A DNA stretch of 64,000 nt from Sphingomonas sp. IC-56 (GCF_021043375.1 NZ_JAJNDV010000003.1:248001-312000); one strand, 5' to 3'. Positions 46,490-56,676 are shown, numbered from the stretch's first letter. Notes: generated by a model not told the origin, from the letters alone. Translations and numbers: made by a program.

Positions 46490-47162
46490 GATAATTCATT
46501 TCCGCATGCACCCGCGCCTCGATCTGCTCGCGCGGCAGCCCGGCCGGGATGGCCTCTCCGAAACGGAACGTCACTACGCCGGAATGCATCGGCCCGACCT
46601 TCGGCCACACCCGCGCCGAATCCAGCGCGATCGGCACCAGCGGCAGCCCGACCGCACGGTACAGCCCGGCAAGCCCGGCCTGGAGCGGCGGCGCGTCGCC
46701 GATCGCGCCACGCGTGCCTTCGGGAAAGATCACCACCGGCCGCCCCGCCGCACCCGCGGCCTTGGCTTCGCGCATCATCTGCCGCAGCGCGGACGCCGAT
46801 CCGCTGCGGTCGATCACGATGATGCCATAGCGCCGCGCCGCCCAACCCCAAAACGGGATGCGGGCATATTCCTGGCGCATCACCACCGCCGGCGCGTCCA
46901 GCAGGCGCACCAGTTCAAAGGTTTCGTAGAAGCTCTGGTGCTTGGCTGCATACAGCGCCGCACCCGGCAGCGGCTGTCCGTCGAAACGCGTGTGGATGCC
47001 CATCAGGGTGCGCGCGCACCAGCCATGATAGCGCGTCCAACCCACCACCCAGCTGCGGAAGAACCGCTCCCCGAACCAGGCGGCCACCGGCGCGAGCAGC
47101 ACGATCGGCACCGAACCGCCAAAGAACGCGGTCTTGAAGATCAGTTCGCGAAGCCGCTCCAT
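46434..47162 (-). CDS. Lysophospholipid acyltransferase family protein (PlsC-like)
   Basis: The protein of 242 residues has an acyltransferase motif HQSFYE (His-x4-Glu rather than the usual His-x4-Asp; the Glu form also occurs in other proteobacterial members) and FPEGTRG. One N-terminal membrane segment is visible. It probably acylates lysophosphatidate. The last 16 or so residues, starting NPPPEGEGD, are encoded by the family C repeat, which suggests that the repeat replaced or extended the original end. Its ATG overlaps the preceding ydcF-like stop codon. Confidence 0.88.
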   Translation of the reverse strand: MERLRELIFKTAFFGGSVPIVLLAPVAAWFGERFFRSWVVGWTRYHGWCARTLMGIHTRFDGQPLPGAALYAAKHQSFYETFELVRLLDAPAVVMRQEYARIPFWGWAARRYGIIVIDRSGSASALRQMMREAKAAGAAGRPVVIFPEGTRGAIGDAPPLQAGLAGLYRAVGLPLVPIALDSARVWPKVGPMHSGVVTFRFGEAIPAGLPREQIEARVHAEMNYLNNPPPEGEGDRACAVEG

Positions 47163-47695
47163 CAGCTCGCGCCCAGCCACAAGGCGATGCGGCGCACCAA
47201 ATATTTGTTGTATTCCCGGATCAACACGCGCCAGCCCGTGACACTGCGCACGCCGTCGCCGACGATCTCCACCCGGCTGCCTAGCGCGTGCGCCAGTTCC
47301 ATCCGCGCGCGCGGCATGTGCCAGTCGGTCGTCACCAGCCGCACCGACTTGAAGTCGTGGCGCTTCGCCCAGGCGGCGGTCTCCTCGGCGTTGGATCGCG
47401 TGTCCACAGCCTGCCAGCCCAGATCGATGCAACAGGAAAACAGCTTGCGGTCGATCTTGTACTCGACGGCGAATTCCACCGGCCGCACATCGACATCCAC
47501 GCCGCTCACCAGCATCCGCTCAGCGTCGCGGTCGCGCAGCACCTTCAAGCCGCGGTCGATGCGCCCCGGCCCGCCGGTCACCACCACGATCGCATCGGTC
47601 TTGCGATCATCGAGCGGCCGTCCGAGCGACAGCATGAACATGCCAAACCCCGCAGCCCAGGCAACGGCCAGCAACAGGAGCGTGCGCCAGATCAT
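47162..47695 (-). CDS. YdcF/SanA family (DUF218) membrane-anchored protein
   Basis: The 177-residue protein has an N-terminal membrane anchor and a DUF218 domain with VVVTGGPGRIDRGL, MLVSGVDVD, RSNAEETAAW and TTDWHMPRAR. The family is linked to cell-envelope barrier function and is otherwise uncharacterised. ATG overlaps the ftsX stop by four bases (ATGA), placing it in the ftsE-ftsX operon. Confidence 0.88.
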   Translation of the reverse strand: MIWRTLLLLAVAWAAGFGMFMLSLGRPLDDRKTDAIVVVTGGPGRIDRGLKVLRDRDAERMLVSGVDVDVRPVEFAVEYKIDRKLFSCCIDLGWQAVDTRSNAEETAAWAKRHDFKSVRLVTTDWHMPRARMELAHALGSRVEIVGDGVRSVTGWRVLIREYNKYLVRRIALWLGAS

Positions 47696-48573
47696 AGCGT
47701 CCGCCCAAGCGTACGCAGCACCGCCACGCGTGCCGCCACGGTCGCCAACAGGGCAAAGAGCACCGGCAGCAGCAGCAGGATCAGCCAGTCGCGCGCCCCC
47801 AGCGATACGCCCGCCAGCACTTCGGAACCGACCGAAGCCATGCGCAGCTGCAGGAACCACACCAGGCCCAGCGCAAGCACGGCGCCGCCCAGACCGCCGG
47901 TCAGCGTATCGAAGGCGATCCGCCGCTGGAACAGGCGGGCGATCTGGACATCGGTGGAGCCGAGCATGTGGAGCACATCGATGGTGTCCCGATGCGTGTC
48001 CAGCCCCGAACGCGTGGCGAGCAGCACTACCGCGGCCGTCGCCGTCGCGATCAGCAGCATCAGCCCCACCGCCAGCCAGCTCATCGTCACCATGAAGCCG
48101 CGCACGGGCGACAGCCATTGCGCGTGCCGGTCGACCCGCGCGCCGGGCGCGATGCGGCGCGCCGCCTGCTCCACGCCACCGGCGTCGTTGCCCGCCAGTT
48201 CGACGTCGATCATCGCCGGCATCGGCAGCTCAGGGTCGAGGCCGGTATCGCCCAGCCAGGGCCGCAACAGCTCGGCCAGCCGCGCGCGGTCGACTTCCGC
48301 CGCCCGGACCACACCCGGCGTCTGACGAAGCGCGCGCAGCAGCGCGGCGGCCTGGCGATCGCGCGCCTGCGCGTCGGGTTCGACGATCTGCACGGTCAGA
48401 CGCCCGGTCAGCTGGCGGTCCATTTGCGCGGTGGCGGCGAACATGCCCAGGCCCAGCGCGCCGGCCAGCACGGTGAGGAACAGCATGATCGCCATGATCC
48501 AGGTCATGACGCGCGTGCGCCGCCCCGCGTCCAGCAGGCCACGGTCGCCGGTGCCGGGTCCGTATTCCACCAT
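47692..48573 (-). CDS. ftsX: Cell division protein FtsX
   Basis: The 293-residue inner-membrane protein pairs with FtsE to activate septal peptidoglycan hydrolases. A first membrane segment lies around residues 22-45, a periplasmic domain follows, and three further helices lie in the C-terminal half. Sequence and position after ftsE agree with FtsX. ATG begins at the ftsE stop. Confidence 0.9.
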   Translation of the reverse strand: MVEYGPGTGDRGLLDAGRRTRVMTWIMAIMLFLTVLAGALGLGMFAATAQMDRQLTGRLTVQIVEPDAQARDRQAAALLRALRQTPGVVRAAEVDRARLAELLRPWLGDTGLDPELPMPAMIDVELAGNDAGGVEQAARRIAPGARVDRHAQWLSPVRGFMVTMSWLAVGLMLLIATATAAVVLLATRSGLDTHRDTIDVLHMLGSTDVQIARLFQRRIAFDTLTGGLGGAVLALGLVWFLQLRMASVGSEVLAGVSLGARDWLILLLLPVLFALLATVAARVAVLRTLGRTL

Positions 48574-49277
48574 CAGACAGGCATCGGCGGCGGGTTGCGC
48601 AGTGCGCCGGTGGGGTCGTTCAGCTGTCCCTTTTCGATCCGCATCATGTGCGCGGCGGGAATGCGGTTGATCAGGTGGAAGTCGTGGGTCGCCACCACCA
48701 CCGTGGTGCCCAGCCGGTTCAGCGATTCAAACAGGTGCAGCAGCCGCTCGGCCATTGCCGGATCGACGTTACCCGTCGGCTCGTCGGCAACCAGGATCTC
48801 AGGGCGGCCGATCACGGCGCGCGCAATGGCGATGCGCTGCTGCTCGCCACCCGACAGCGTCGGCGGCTTGGCACGGCTGCGCTCGGTCAGCCCGACCCAG
48901 GCGAGCATCTCGCGCACCGGCGCCTCGACATCGCTTTCGGGCACGCCGGCGACGCGCAGTGGCAGCGCGATGTTGTCATAGGCCGACAGATGCGGGACGA
49001 GCCGGAAGTCCTGGAACACCACGCCGATGCGGCGGCGAAAGCCGGGCAGCCGCGCGCGGGGCAGGGCGCCGGCATCCTCGCCGAACAGCCGCACCACGCC
49101 GCGCGACGGGCGCTGGGCGAGGTAAAGCAGCTTGAGCAGCGATGTCTTGCCCGCGCCCGACGCGCCGGTGAGGAAATAAAACGCGCCGCTTTTTAGCGTG
49201 AAGCTGACGTCCGAGAGCGTCTCTGGCCCGCTGCCATAGCGCAGCCCGACATTCTCGAATTGGACGATATTGGCCAT
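48573..49277 (-). CDS. ftsE: Cell division ATP-binding protein FtsE
   Basis: The 234-residue ATPase shows Walker A GASGAGKT, signature LSGGEQQR and Walker B VADEPTGNVD. The order ftsE-ftsX is conserved, and the ATPase controls septal hydrolase activation through FtsX. The ATG giving MANIVQFENVG was chosen; upstream in-frame sequence is low-complexity. Confidence 0.94.
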   Translation of the reverse strand: MANIVQFENVGLRYGSGPETLSDVSFTLKSGAFYFLTGASGAGKTSLLKLLYLAQRPSRGVVRLFGEDAGALPRARLPGFRRRIGVVFQDFRLVPHLSAYDNIALPLRVAGVPESDVEAPVREMLAWVGLTERSRAKPPTLSGGEQQRIAIARAVIGRPEILVADEPTGNVDPAMAERLLHLFESLNRLGTTVVVATHDFHLINRIPAAHMMRIEKGQLNDPTGALRNPPPMPV

Positions 49278-49455
49278 GGGGTCGGCCGCCGGCTCCCTAC
49301 TGTGCGTGGCGCAGCCATTGCACGTCCGCCCCATGTGCTCAAGCGGACCGCCCCGAATCGCACGGGGCCACGCGGCGCGGACTCTTGTGACGCCGATTCG
49401 AACGGGGTAGGTTCGCTGCGCCGGCCAGTGGGCAAGCCGGTGCTTGAGACGTTTC

Positions 49456-50241
49456 ATGATCCTCGAATGCAGCCAGTGCCGGACACGGTACCTCGTTCCC
49501 GATCACGCCGTCGGCGCCGAGGGGCGCACGGTGCGGTGCGCCAATTGCAAGCACAGCTGGTTTCAGGCCCCTGCGGTTGCCGACTTCGCCCAGCGCGAGC
49601 TGCCGGTGGAGCCGGTGCAGCCTGCACCCACACCCGTTCCCACCCCCCCAGCACCGGAACCCGCGCCCGTGCCGCGCGCCACCGAACCCGTGCTGCCCCG
49701 CACCCGTCCTGTCGAACCGGCTGCGGCGGCGCGCAGGTTCGAGGATCCGCTCGCCGATGCGGGTCCTGAATATGATCCTTTCGCGCCGCGCCCGCCCTTC
49801 CGCCCGCGCAAGAACCCGGCACGCAAATGGACTGCGGCCGCGATCGTCGCGGGCGTGTCGATGCTGCTCGGCCTCGCCGCGATCCTGTATTCCGGCGCCC
49901 CCGGCATCGCCGCGCAGCTGGGCCTCGGCATCGGTGGCCCGGTCGAAACCCCGCTGCTGTTCACAGACAAGAGCGTCGAGCTTAAGACCATGCCCAATGG
50001 CAGCGAGGCGCTGGTCGTCTCGGGCAAGATCCGCAATCCTACCGGCGACCGGCAACAGGTGCCCGATGTGCGCGTGGAGCTGCGCAACGCGTCGGACGAT
50101 CTGGTCTATAGCTGGCGGATCACCCCGGAAAACCGTCAGCTCGCGCCCAATGGCCAGCTCGATTTCACTGGCGCCAAGGTCGACGTGCCGGCCAACGCCA
50201 AGGTCGTGCAGCTCAGCTTTGCAAGCGAGATCGGCGGCTGA
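49456..50241 (+). CDS. MJ0042-type zinc-ribbon protein with membrane anchor (DUF3426-like)
   Basis: The protein of about 261 residues starts with a zinc ribbon (Cys-5, Cys-8, Cys-28, Cys-31 in CSQC and CANC). A Pro-rich linker, a single transmembrane segment at about 124-146, and a beta-rich C-terminal domain ([21 protein letters not shown]) follow. The layout matches DUF3426 proteins, whose role is unknown. It is divergent from ftsE and overlaps the MATE gene tail to tail by 29 bases. Confidence 0.85.
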   Translation: MILECSQCRTRYLVPDHAVGAEGRTVRCANCKHSWFQAPAVADFAQRELPVEPVQPAPTPVPTPPAPEPAPVPRATEPVLPRTRPVEPAAAARRFEDPLADAGPEYDPFAPRPPFRPRKNPARKWTAAAIVAGVSMLLGLAAILYSGAPGIAAQLGLGIGGPVETPLLFTDKSVELKTMPNGSEALVVSGKIRNPTGDRQQVPDVRVELRNASDDLVYSWRITPENRQLAPNGQLDFTGAKVDVPANAKVVQLSFASEIGG

Positions 50242-51571
50242 TCCAGGCGAAGCGGCTCCCATTGAGCAACGCCGCTGCGACCATGCCGATGCCCGAGGCG
50301 AGCACCAGCCCGGTCGGCCCATAGCCGCTGCGCACCAGCCACAGCCCCGTGCCGCCCGTCACCACGAAAAAGGCGAGGATGCCGTTCACCCCCGCCGCGA
50401 CCTGGTCGCCCAGCGAGCGTAGCGCATAGACGAACACCACCTGCACCCCGTCGAACAGGATGAACGGCGCCCAGATCGCCAGCATCGCCATGGAGAGCGC
50501 GTGCACCCCCGCTCCGGCCGGGAACAGCTGGATGAATGGCCCCGGCATCACCACCAGCACCAGCGCGAGCAGCCCGGTCGCGAGCGCCGCCAGCACCGCG
50601 GCGATCACCGTGCGCCCCGCCGCTGCCGCTGGCACACCCTCACCAACTGCATTGCCGACCCGCACCCCCGCCGCCGATCCCAGCCCCAACGCCACGGCAA
50701 AGGTGACGTTGTGGATCGAGAACACGATCTGAAACGCATGCGCCTGCACGTCCCCCAGTTGGGTCGACAGCGCGATCAGGATCGCGAAGCCCACCAGCTC
50801 TAACCCTGACGCCACCGCCGGCACCACCCCGAACCCCAGCAGCCGCACCGCCCCCGCGAACGTCGCCGCGCTGGCAAAGTCGGACAGGTCCTTCACGCCG
50901 CGGGGCTCGGCCCGCGGCAATGTCCAGGCCGCCACAACCATCCCCACCGCGCCCAGCGCCGAGGCGATCGCCGTCGCCCCCGCAGCACCCACCGCACCTA
51001 AGGCCGGCAAGCCGAAATGCCCACCCGACATCGCCCAGGCGAGCAGCGCGTTGATCGGCAGGATCGCCAGATTGACCACCGTCACTCGCCTCGGCCGGCT
51101 CACCCCTTCCAGGAAGAAGCTCGCGGCGATGATCACCAGCTGGAACGGGTAGGCCAGCGCCATCACCCGCACCACCGCCGCGGCGGCGGGCGCGGTTTCC
51201 CGGGCCACGCCGATCCCGCGCAGCATCGGCCCGGGAAAGGCGAACAGGATCGCGCCGCTCACCAGCCCCAGCAGCACCGCCAGCGCCAACCCCTGGTGCA
51301 ACACGCGTCCCGTCTCGCGCAGGTCGCCCGCGCCGTCTGCTCGCGACACATGCACCAGGATCCCGGTCAGCGCCCCCAGTCCCATGACGATGCCGGGAAA
51401 GGTGATCGCCCGGCTCGCTCCCAGCGCTGCGGCCTCGTGCGCGCCGGTCAGCCCCACCACCGCCACGTCGGTGACGTGGAGGACCGTCCAGTTGAGGCTG
51501 GTCAGCATCACCGGCCATGCCAGCGCCAGGATGCGGCGCGTTTCGGCGCGAAGGGCAGGGGTCAGCAGCAT
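50213..51571 (-). CDS. MATE family efflux transporter
   Basis: The 452-residue inner-membrane protein has about twelve hydrophobic helices in two halves. It is a proton- or sodium-driven exporter of the NorM/DinF type. Substrate is unknown. The ATG giving [15 protein letters not shown] was chosen; the frame stays open far upstream, but the tRNA-Leu gene there rules out a longer protein. Confidence 0.9.
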   Translation of the reverse strand: MLLTPALRAETRRILALAWPVMLTSLNWTVLHVTDVAVVGLTGAHEAAALGASRAITFPGIVMGLGALTGILVHVSRADGAGDLRETGRVLHQGLALAVLLGLVSGAILFAFPGPMLRGIGVARETAPAAAAVVRVMALAYPFQLVIIAASFFLEGVSRPRRVTVVNLAILPINALLAWAMSGGHFGLPALGAVGAAGATAIASALGAVGMVVAAWTLPRAEPRGVKDLSDFASAATFAGAVRLLGFGVVPAVASGLELVGFAILIALSTQLGDVQAHAFQIVFSIHNVTFAVALGLGSAAGVRVGNAVGEGVPAAAAGRTVIAAVLAALATGLLALVLVVMPGPFIQLFPAGAGVHALSMAMLAIWAPFILFDGVQVVFVYALRSLGDQVAAGVNGILAFFVVTGGTGLWLVRSGYGPTGLVLASGIGMVAAALLNGSRFAWISRRSRLQS

Positions 51572-51695
51572 CGCCGCTGGCTTAGGGGGCCATGCGGATC
51601 GAGGAAAGTGCACAAACCCCGCTTGCCATGCCCCGGACCGCCTGCTAGGGGCCGCTGCCTTACCAGCCGTCGGGGTCTCCGACGGAGTTTCACGT

Positions 51696-51782
51696 GCGGT
51701 CGTGGCGGAACTGGTAGACGCGCAACGTTGAGGTCGTTGTGGCCGAAAGGCCGTGGAAGTTCGAGTCTTCTCGACCGCACCA
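51696..51782 (+). tRNA. tRNA-Leu (anticodon GAG)
   Basis: An 87-base type II tRNA. The acceptor stem is GCGGTCG/CGACCGC, the discriminator is A and CCA is encoded. The anticodon stem is CAACG/CGTTG with loop TTGAGGT, giving GAG, which reads CUC and CUU. A long variable arm (GGCC-GAAA-GGCC type) fits leucine. Confidence 0.95.
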
Positions 51783-51793
51783 GAAACCAAAAG

Positions 51794-51822
51794 CGGCGCC
51801 CTTCGGGGCGCCGTTCTTTTTT
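51794..51822 (+). terminator. Terminator of tRNA-Leu
   Basis: A perfect eight-base stem CGGCGCCC/GGGCGCCG closed by a TTCG tetraloop is followed by TTCTTTTTT. It starts 12 bases after the CCA end, as a rho-independent terminator. Confidence 0.9.
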
Positions 51823-51934
51823 CAGCCCATTCTTTTCCTGGCCTGGCACAATTCTGCGACAACTCGCTTGTAGCCGGCGAACCAGAGGCGGACCCGGTGT
51901 TTGCGGCCCGCAGGTAAGATTCGGAGTATGTGCG

Positions 51935-54928
51935 ATGCGTAAGTGGGGATGCGCGGTGGCGGGCCTGATGGTCGGCGCGATGCCGGCGCTCGCGCAGGCA
52001 CAGGAACAGCCGACGACGACGGCTCCCGCCGACGCCCCGGCCCACCCAGCCGACAAAGCGGGTCCCGCCGTGGACGAGCCGGTGGACGAATCCATTGAGG
52101 AAGTGGTGGTCACCGGCACGGTGCGCGGCGCGGTGCCCGGCGACATCAAGCCCGAGGAGCAGCTCGGGCCCTCCGAGATCCGCGCCTATGGCGCTTCCAG
52201 CGTGTCCGAACTGATCACGCAGCTTTCGGCCCAGCTCGGCACCGGTCAGGGCCGCGGCGGCGAACGCCCGGTAGTGCTGCTCAGCGGCCGCCGCTCCAGC
52301 TTCAGCGAAGTACGCGACATCCCGCCCGAGGCGCTCGAGCGTGTCGACATCCTGCCCGAGGAAGTCGCGCTCAAATATGGCTACACCGCCACGCAAAAGG
52401 TCATCAACTTTGTGCTGCGTCCGCGCTTCGCCGCGCTCGCGACCGAGATCGAGGGCCGGATGCCCACCGCTGGCGGCAATGCCGGTGGCCGTGGCGAGGC
52501 GAAGGTCGATGTGATCCGCCGCGACGAACGCATCAACCTCACCGTCCAGTACGACCAGTCCTCGGGCATCCTCGAAAGCGAGCGGGGCGTGTCGCGCTCG
52601 GACGGCTCGCTCTACGATCTGCGCGGCAACATCACCGCACTTGGCGGCGGCGAGATTGATCCGGCGCTGAGCGCGCTCGCTGGCGGCGCGGTCAGCATCG
52701 TGGGTGTGCCCGATGCCGCGGCGGGCGGGCCGCTGGGGCTTGGCGCCTTCGCGGCTGGTGCCAACCGCGCCAATGTCACCGATCTCACCGACGTCCGCAC
52801 GCTGGTGAACCCCCAGAAGAACCTGTCGATTGGCGGCGTGTACAGCCGGCCCTTGACGGACAAGATCCGTGCCAGCGCCAATTTCCGCGTCGACGGCACC
52901 GAAAGCAGCGCGCTGCTCGGCCTGCCCAGCTATGCGCTGCGCCTTCCCGCCGGCAGCCCCTATTCGCCCTTTGGCCAGGACGTGCAGCTGCTGCGCTATT
53001 ATGATGGCGGCGCTCCGCTCACCCGCGCCAGCAGCTCGCGCGCGTATCATGGCGAAGTGACGGTCAACGGCGATGGCACGCCCTGGGCGAACAGCTGGCG
53101 CTGGTCGCTGAACGCGCTCTACGATGTGTCCACCAACGATGCGACCACTGACCGCGGCATCGATCCAACCGGCCTTCAAGCGCTGCTCGACGCGCGGTCG
53201 CCCGGCGTCAATCCGTTCGGCCCGCTCGTGCCGTCGCTGTTCACATCGCGTCTCGATGACACCAGCCATTCGCGCAACGGCGATGCGCGCATCGATCTGC
53301 TCACCAATGGCGCCTTGTTCAAGCTCCCGGCTGGCGACGTCAATGCCAGCATCCGCGTCAGCGGCCGCTTCCAGGACCTGTCGAGCGAATCCTTCCGCAA
53401 CGGTGTGGCCCGCACCGCCGATATTTCGCGCGACACCGGCAGCATCCGCGCCAATCTCGACCTGCCGATTTCCAGCCGCCGCCGCGAAGTGCTCTCCGCG
53501 ATCGGCGACCTGTCGCTCAACGCCAATTTCGAGGCCGAGGAGCTTTCCGATTTCGGCCGCCTGACCAGCACCGGCTATGGCTTCAACTGGTCGCCCATCG
53601 AGCCAGTACGCGCGATCGTCAGCTGGACGCGGGACAGCAATGCGCCCAGCCCCGGTAATCTCGGCGATCCGCTGTTGGTCACGCCCAATGTCCGCGTGTT
53701 CGATTATGTGCGCGGCCAGAGCGTGGAGGTTTCTTCCATCACCGGCGGCAACCCGCTGCTGTCCGCCGACACGCGCCGCGTCTTCAAGCTGGGCCTCAAT
53801 GTCCGTCCCTTGAAGGAAACCAATCTCAACCTGATCGCCAACTACACCAACCAGCGTTATCGCAACACGACCGGCAGCCTTCCCGGCGCCACCGCTGAAG
53901 TCGAGGCAGCGTTTCCGGACCGCTTCGTACGAGACCTGGACGGGCGCCTGACCAGCATCGATCTGCGCCCGATCAACTTCGCGCGCTATGATCGCAAGGA
54001 ATTGCGCTGGGGCTTCAATCTGTTTCTGCCGATCGCTTCACCGGCGCAGAAGCGCCAGCAGGCGCGCTTCGCGCAAGTGCGCACCGCGATGCAGGAGGCG
54101 CGCCGCACCGGCCAGCCCTTGCCGCCCGAACTGACTGCGCAGGTCGAACAGTTCCGCAAGCTGGGGCAGCAGCCAAGCCTGTTCGGCAGCAACCAGCGCG
54201 GCGCAGGCCGGAACCGGGGCGAGGGCGGGCAGGGGCCGAACCAGCCCCAGGCTGAGGCTACGCCGCCCACAGCCGCAGGCGCGGCGCCTGTTCCGGGCGG
54301 CGCCACGCCCCCGGCACAGGCGGAGGGGCAGGGCCCCGACGCGGCGGCAGCGGCGCGGCCGCGCGGCGGCCCGGGTGGCTTTGGTGGCCGTGGCGGCTTT
54401 GGCGGCGGGCGTGGCGGTCCGGGCGGCCGAGGCGGCGGCAATGTCGTGCAGTTCAGCCTCTATCACACCTGGGTGTTCCAGGATGAGCGGCTGATCCGCG
54501 AAGGCCTTCCCGTGCTCGACTATCTGAACGGCGCGGCGTCCAGCAATCTGTCGGGCGGCACGCCTGCGCACAGCATCCAGTTCCAGAGCGGTGTTCAGCG
54601 CGACGGGTTGCGCCTGCGGCTGGAGGGCAATTGGGAGAGCGGAAGCCAAGTGGCGACCGGCACGCTCGGCAGCGGGGACACGCTCAACTTCGGCAGCCTG
54701 ACGCGATTCAACCTGGTGGCCCAGGCCGATCTCGGCCAGCAGGTCGATCTGTTGCTCAAGCACCCCTGGCTGCGCGGCACCCGCGTCAGCCTGCGCGTCG
54801 ACAATCTGTTCGACGCGCGCCGCCGCGTCACCGACGAAGCGGGCGTCGTCCCCAACGCCTATCAGCCCAACCTGCTCGATCCTACCGGCCGCACGGTGCG
54901 GCTGACGCTGCGCAAGCTGTTCTTCTGA
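51935..54928 (+). CDS. TonB-dependent outer-membrane receptor with Gly-rich insertion
   Basis: The 997-residue protein has a signal peptide ending near AQAQA, a TonB-box-like EEVVVTGTVRG and a plug domain (about 60-170), then a beta-barrel that ends in Phe (RKLFF). A low-complexity insertion rich in Gly, Pro, Arg and Gln (about residues 745-835, with repeated RGG/GFGG units) sits between barrel strands, probably in an extracellular loop. Ligand is unknown. The TonB-like gene near 28.7 kb could energise it, but nothing else links them. Confidence 0.9.
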   Translation: MRKWGCAVAGLMVGAMPALAQAQEQPTTTAPADAPAHPADKAGPAVDEPVDESIEEVVVTGTVRGAVPGDIKPEEQLGPSEIRAYGASSVSELITQLSAQLGTGQGRGGERPVVLLSGRRSSFSEVRDIPPEALERVDILPEEVALKYGYTATQKVINFVLRPRFAALATEIEGRMPTAGGNAGGRGEAKVDVIRRDERINLTVQYDQSSGILESERGVSRSDGSLYDLRGNITALGGGEIDPALSALAGGAVSIVGVPDAAAGGPLGLGAFAAGANRANVTDLTDVRTLVNPQKNLSIGGVYSRPLTDKIRASANFRVDGTESSALLGLPSYALRLPAGSPYSPFGQDVQLLRYYDGGAPLTRASSSRAYHGEVTVNGDGTPWANSWRWSLNALYDVSTNDATTDRGIDPTGLQALLDARSPGVNPFGPLVPSLFTSRLDDTSHSRNGDARIDLLTNGALFKLPAGDVNASIRVSGRFQDLSSESFRNGVARTADISRDTGSIRANLDLPISSRRREVLSAIGDLSLNANFEAEELSDFGRLTSTGYGFNWSPIEPVRAIVSWTRDSNAPSPGNLGDPLLVTPNVRVFDYVRGQSVEVSSITGGNPLLSADTRRVFKLGLNVRPLKETNLNLIANYTNQRYRNTTGSLPGATAEVEAAFPDRFVRDLDGRLTSIDLRPINFARYDRKELRWGFNLFLPIASPAQKRQQARFAQVRTAMQEARRTGQPLPPELTAQVEQFRKLGQQPSLFGSNQRGAGRNRGEGGQGPNQPQAEATPPTAAGAAPVPGGATPPAQAEGQGPDAAAAARPRGGPGGFGGRGGFGGGRGGPGGRGGGNVVQFSLYHTWVFQDERLIREGLPVLDYLNGAASSNLSGGTPAHSIQFQSGVQRDGLRLRLEGNWESGSQVATGTLGSGDTLNFGSLTRFNLVAQADLGQQVDLLLKHPWLRGTRVSLRVDNLFDARRRVTDEAGVVPNAYQPNLLDPTGRTVRLTLRKLFF

Positions 54929-54985
54929 CCCGCGCAGGCCCTGCGGCGCTGGCGTGCCGCAGGGCTTTGGGTTAGCGGAGGCAGC

Positions 54986-55522
54986 ATGAGTCAGCCTCAC
55001 ATCGTCGCGCTTGGCGGCACGCTTCGCACCGAATCGACGACCGGCCGGCTGCTCGCTGCGACGCTTGCCGCGGCGCAAGCACGCGGCGCGCGCACGACGC
55101 TGCTGACCGGGGATGCCATCGCCTTCCCGCACTACGAACCGGGCATGGGCGCGGGCAATCCCGTCATTGCCCAGTATCTTGAGGCGTTGCGCACCGCCGA
55201 CGCGGTAATCGTCGGCTCACCGGGCTATCACGGCACGCTGTCCGGGCTGGTGAAGACTGCGCTCGATTATGTCGAAGAACTGCGTACGGACGACCGCGTC
55301 TATTTCGACGGCCTGCCCGTCGGCCTGATCGCCACCGCCGGCGGCTGGCAGGCAGCCGTCTCGACGCTCCACGCCCTGCGCACGATCATCCACTCGCTGC
55401 GCGGCTGGCCAACCCCGCTTGGCCTGGCGATCAACACCAGCGAACCCGGCGACGCCATCGCCCGCTCGGCAGCCCCCATCGACACCATGGTCGCCCAGAT
55501 CTTCGGCTTCCTCAACCGCTGA
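54986..55522 (+). CDS. NADPH-dependent FMN reductase family protein
   Basis: The 178-residue flavodoxin-like protein begins with IVALGGTLRTEST, the family's phosphate-binding start, and carries GSPGYHGTLSGLVKTALDYVEEL, the second flavin-binding stretch. Such enzymes reduce FMN, quinones or azo compounds. It follows the TonB-dependent receptor by 57 bases; cotranscription is possible. Confidence 0.9.
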   Translation: MSQPHIVALGGTLRTESTTGRLLAATLAAAQARGARTTLLTGDAIAFPHYEPGMGAGNPVIAQYLEALRTADAVIVGSPGYHGTLSGLVKTALDYVEELRTDDRVYFDGLPVGLIATAGGWQAAVSTLHALRTIIHSLRGWPTPLGLAINTSEPGDAIARSAAPIDTMVAQIFGFLNR

Positions 55523-55536
55523 GCCAAGCCCGCCCA

Positions 55537-55568
55537 GTTCCCCGGCGAAGGCCGGGGCCCAGCTGCAA
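55537..55568. repeat. Half copy of palindromic repeat family B
   Basis: A single arm GTTCCCCGGCGAAGGCCGGGG follows the FMN reductase stop codon, with the CCCAGCTGCAA stretch also seen near 4317. It precedes the family A copy in the same gap. Confidence 0.6.
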
Positions 55569-55598
55569 CGCGTCACGATCAGCCGCACCCCACCCCCC

Positions 55599-55690
55599 CG
55601 TCATCCCGGCCTTGAGCCGGGATCCCGCTTCTTCTTCTGAGGGCCGGCAAGAAAGGCAGCGGGACCCCGGCTCAAGGCCGGGGTGACGAG
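55599..55690. repeat. Palindromic intergenic repeat, family A copy 5
   Basis: Arms GTCATCCCGGCCTTGAGCC and GGCTCAAGGCCGGGGTGAC flank a spacer with TTCTTCTTCTGA. It lies between convergent FMN reductase and CorA-type genes. Confidence 0.85.
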
Positions 55691-55722
55691 GGTGCTATAG
55701 GCAGGACTTCCGCATCAACCCC

Positions 55723-56676
55723 TCAAGTCTCAAACCAATGCCGCCGCAGGAAATAAGCGGCGATCCCCACCGCCATCACCACGCACACCGCAACCACGCC
55801 CCAGAACGCCCAAGGCGCATGCGCGAAGGGAATGCCCTCGACGTTCATGCCCAACAGCCCGGTCAGAAACGTCAGCGGCAAAAACACCATCGCCACCACT
55901 GCGATCAACAGTGAGCGTTGGTCGATCTGTTCCGCGCGCAGGTCAGTGAGTGATTCGTGCATCAGCGCCGCACGCTCGCGGATGCTCTCCAGTTCTTCGG
56001 CCATGCGCGCCGCGCGGTCGGCGGCGGCGTTCAGGTGCAGCCGGTCGTCGTCGCGCAGCCACTCGACGGGCAGCGTGGCCAGTCGCTCCAGCGCGGCACG
56101 CTGCGGATTGATGAAGCGGCGATAGCCGATCGCTTGCGTGCGCGCCTTATTCACGCTGCGGCGCAAATCGAACACCTGCCTGCTGGCGATCTGCTCCTCG
56201 CATTCGTCCAGCGAGTCGCCCAGATCGGCGACCACTGGGTCGAGTTCCTCGGTGATCGCCTGGGCGATCGCGGCGATCAGGTCGCCCGGGTCCAGGATCT
56301 CGCCGGCCTCGACCTGCTTGCGCACTGGATCAAGGGCATTGAGCGGCTTGCGGGTGACCGAGAATACATGACCGCCCTGCGCATAGATGCGGATCGATGC
56401 GAGCGGGTCGGAACTGGCGAGCGCCTCGGAAGACAGGCCGCGCAGGTTGATCACCGCGCCATCGCCCACCGCATCGCAGCGCGGCCGCGTTTCCGCGGCG
56501 GTCAGCGCTTCCAGCACGATCGAACCTAGCTGCGCTTCGCCGCCCAGCCACGCCTTGGCGCGCTCGTCATTGGTGGTCAGGTGCGTCCAGCTGAGGTCGG
56601 CCTGGTCGTGCAGCGCCTCGCGCAGCGTCGTTTTGCGCGTCTTGCCGTCATGGACGACATAGGCAAAGCCGCTCAC
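55723..56676 (-). CDS. CorA-family metal transporter (ZntB-like)
   Basis: The 317-residue protein has a large cytoplasmic domain and two C-terminal transmembrane helices; the GMN signature of CorA channels is present in GLLGMNVEG. The N-terminal domain resembles the ZntB zinc transporter branch more than CorA magnesium channels. The GTG start overlaps the stop of the siroheme gene by four bases (GTGA). Confidence 0.87.
   Translation of the reverse strand: MSGFAYVVHDGKTRKTTLREALHDQADLSWTHLTTNDERAKAWLGGEAQLGSIVLEALTAAETRPRCDAVGDGAVINLRGLSSEALASSDPLASIRIYAQGGHVFSVTRKPLNALDPVRKQVEAGEILDPGDLIAAIAQAITEELDPVVADLGDSLDECEEQIASRQVFDLRRSVNKARTQAIGYRRFINPQRAALERLATLPVEWLRDDDRLHLNAAADRAARMAEELESIRERAALMHESLTDLRAEQIDQRSLLIAVVAMVFLPLTFLTGLLGMNVEGIPFAHAPWAFWGVVAVCVVMAVGIAAYFLRRHWFET

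Noticed and set aside
51017..51934. Upstream extension of the TonB-dependent receptor frame
   Set aside because: It would run across the tRNA-Leu gene and its terminator. The receptor signal peptide starts cleanly at 51935.
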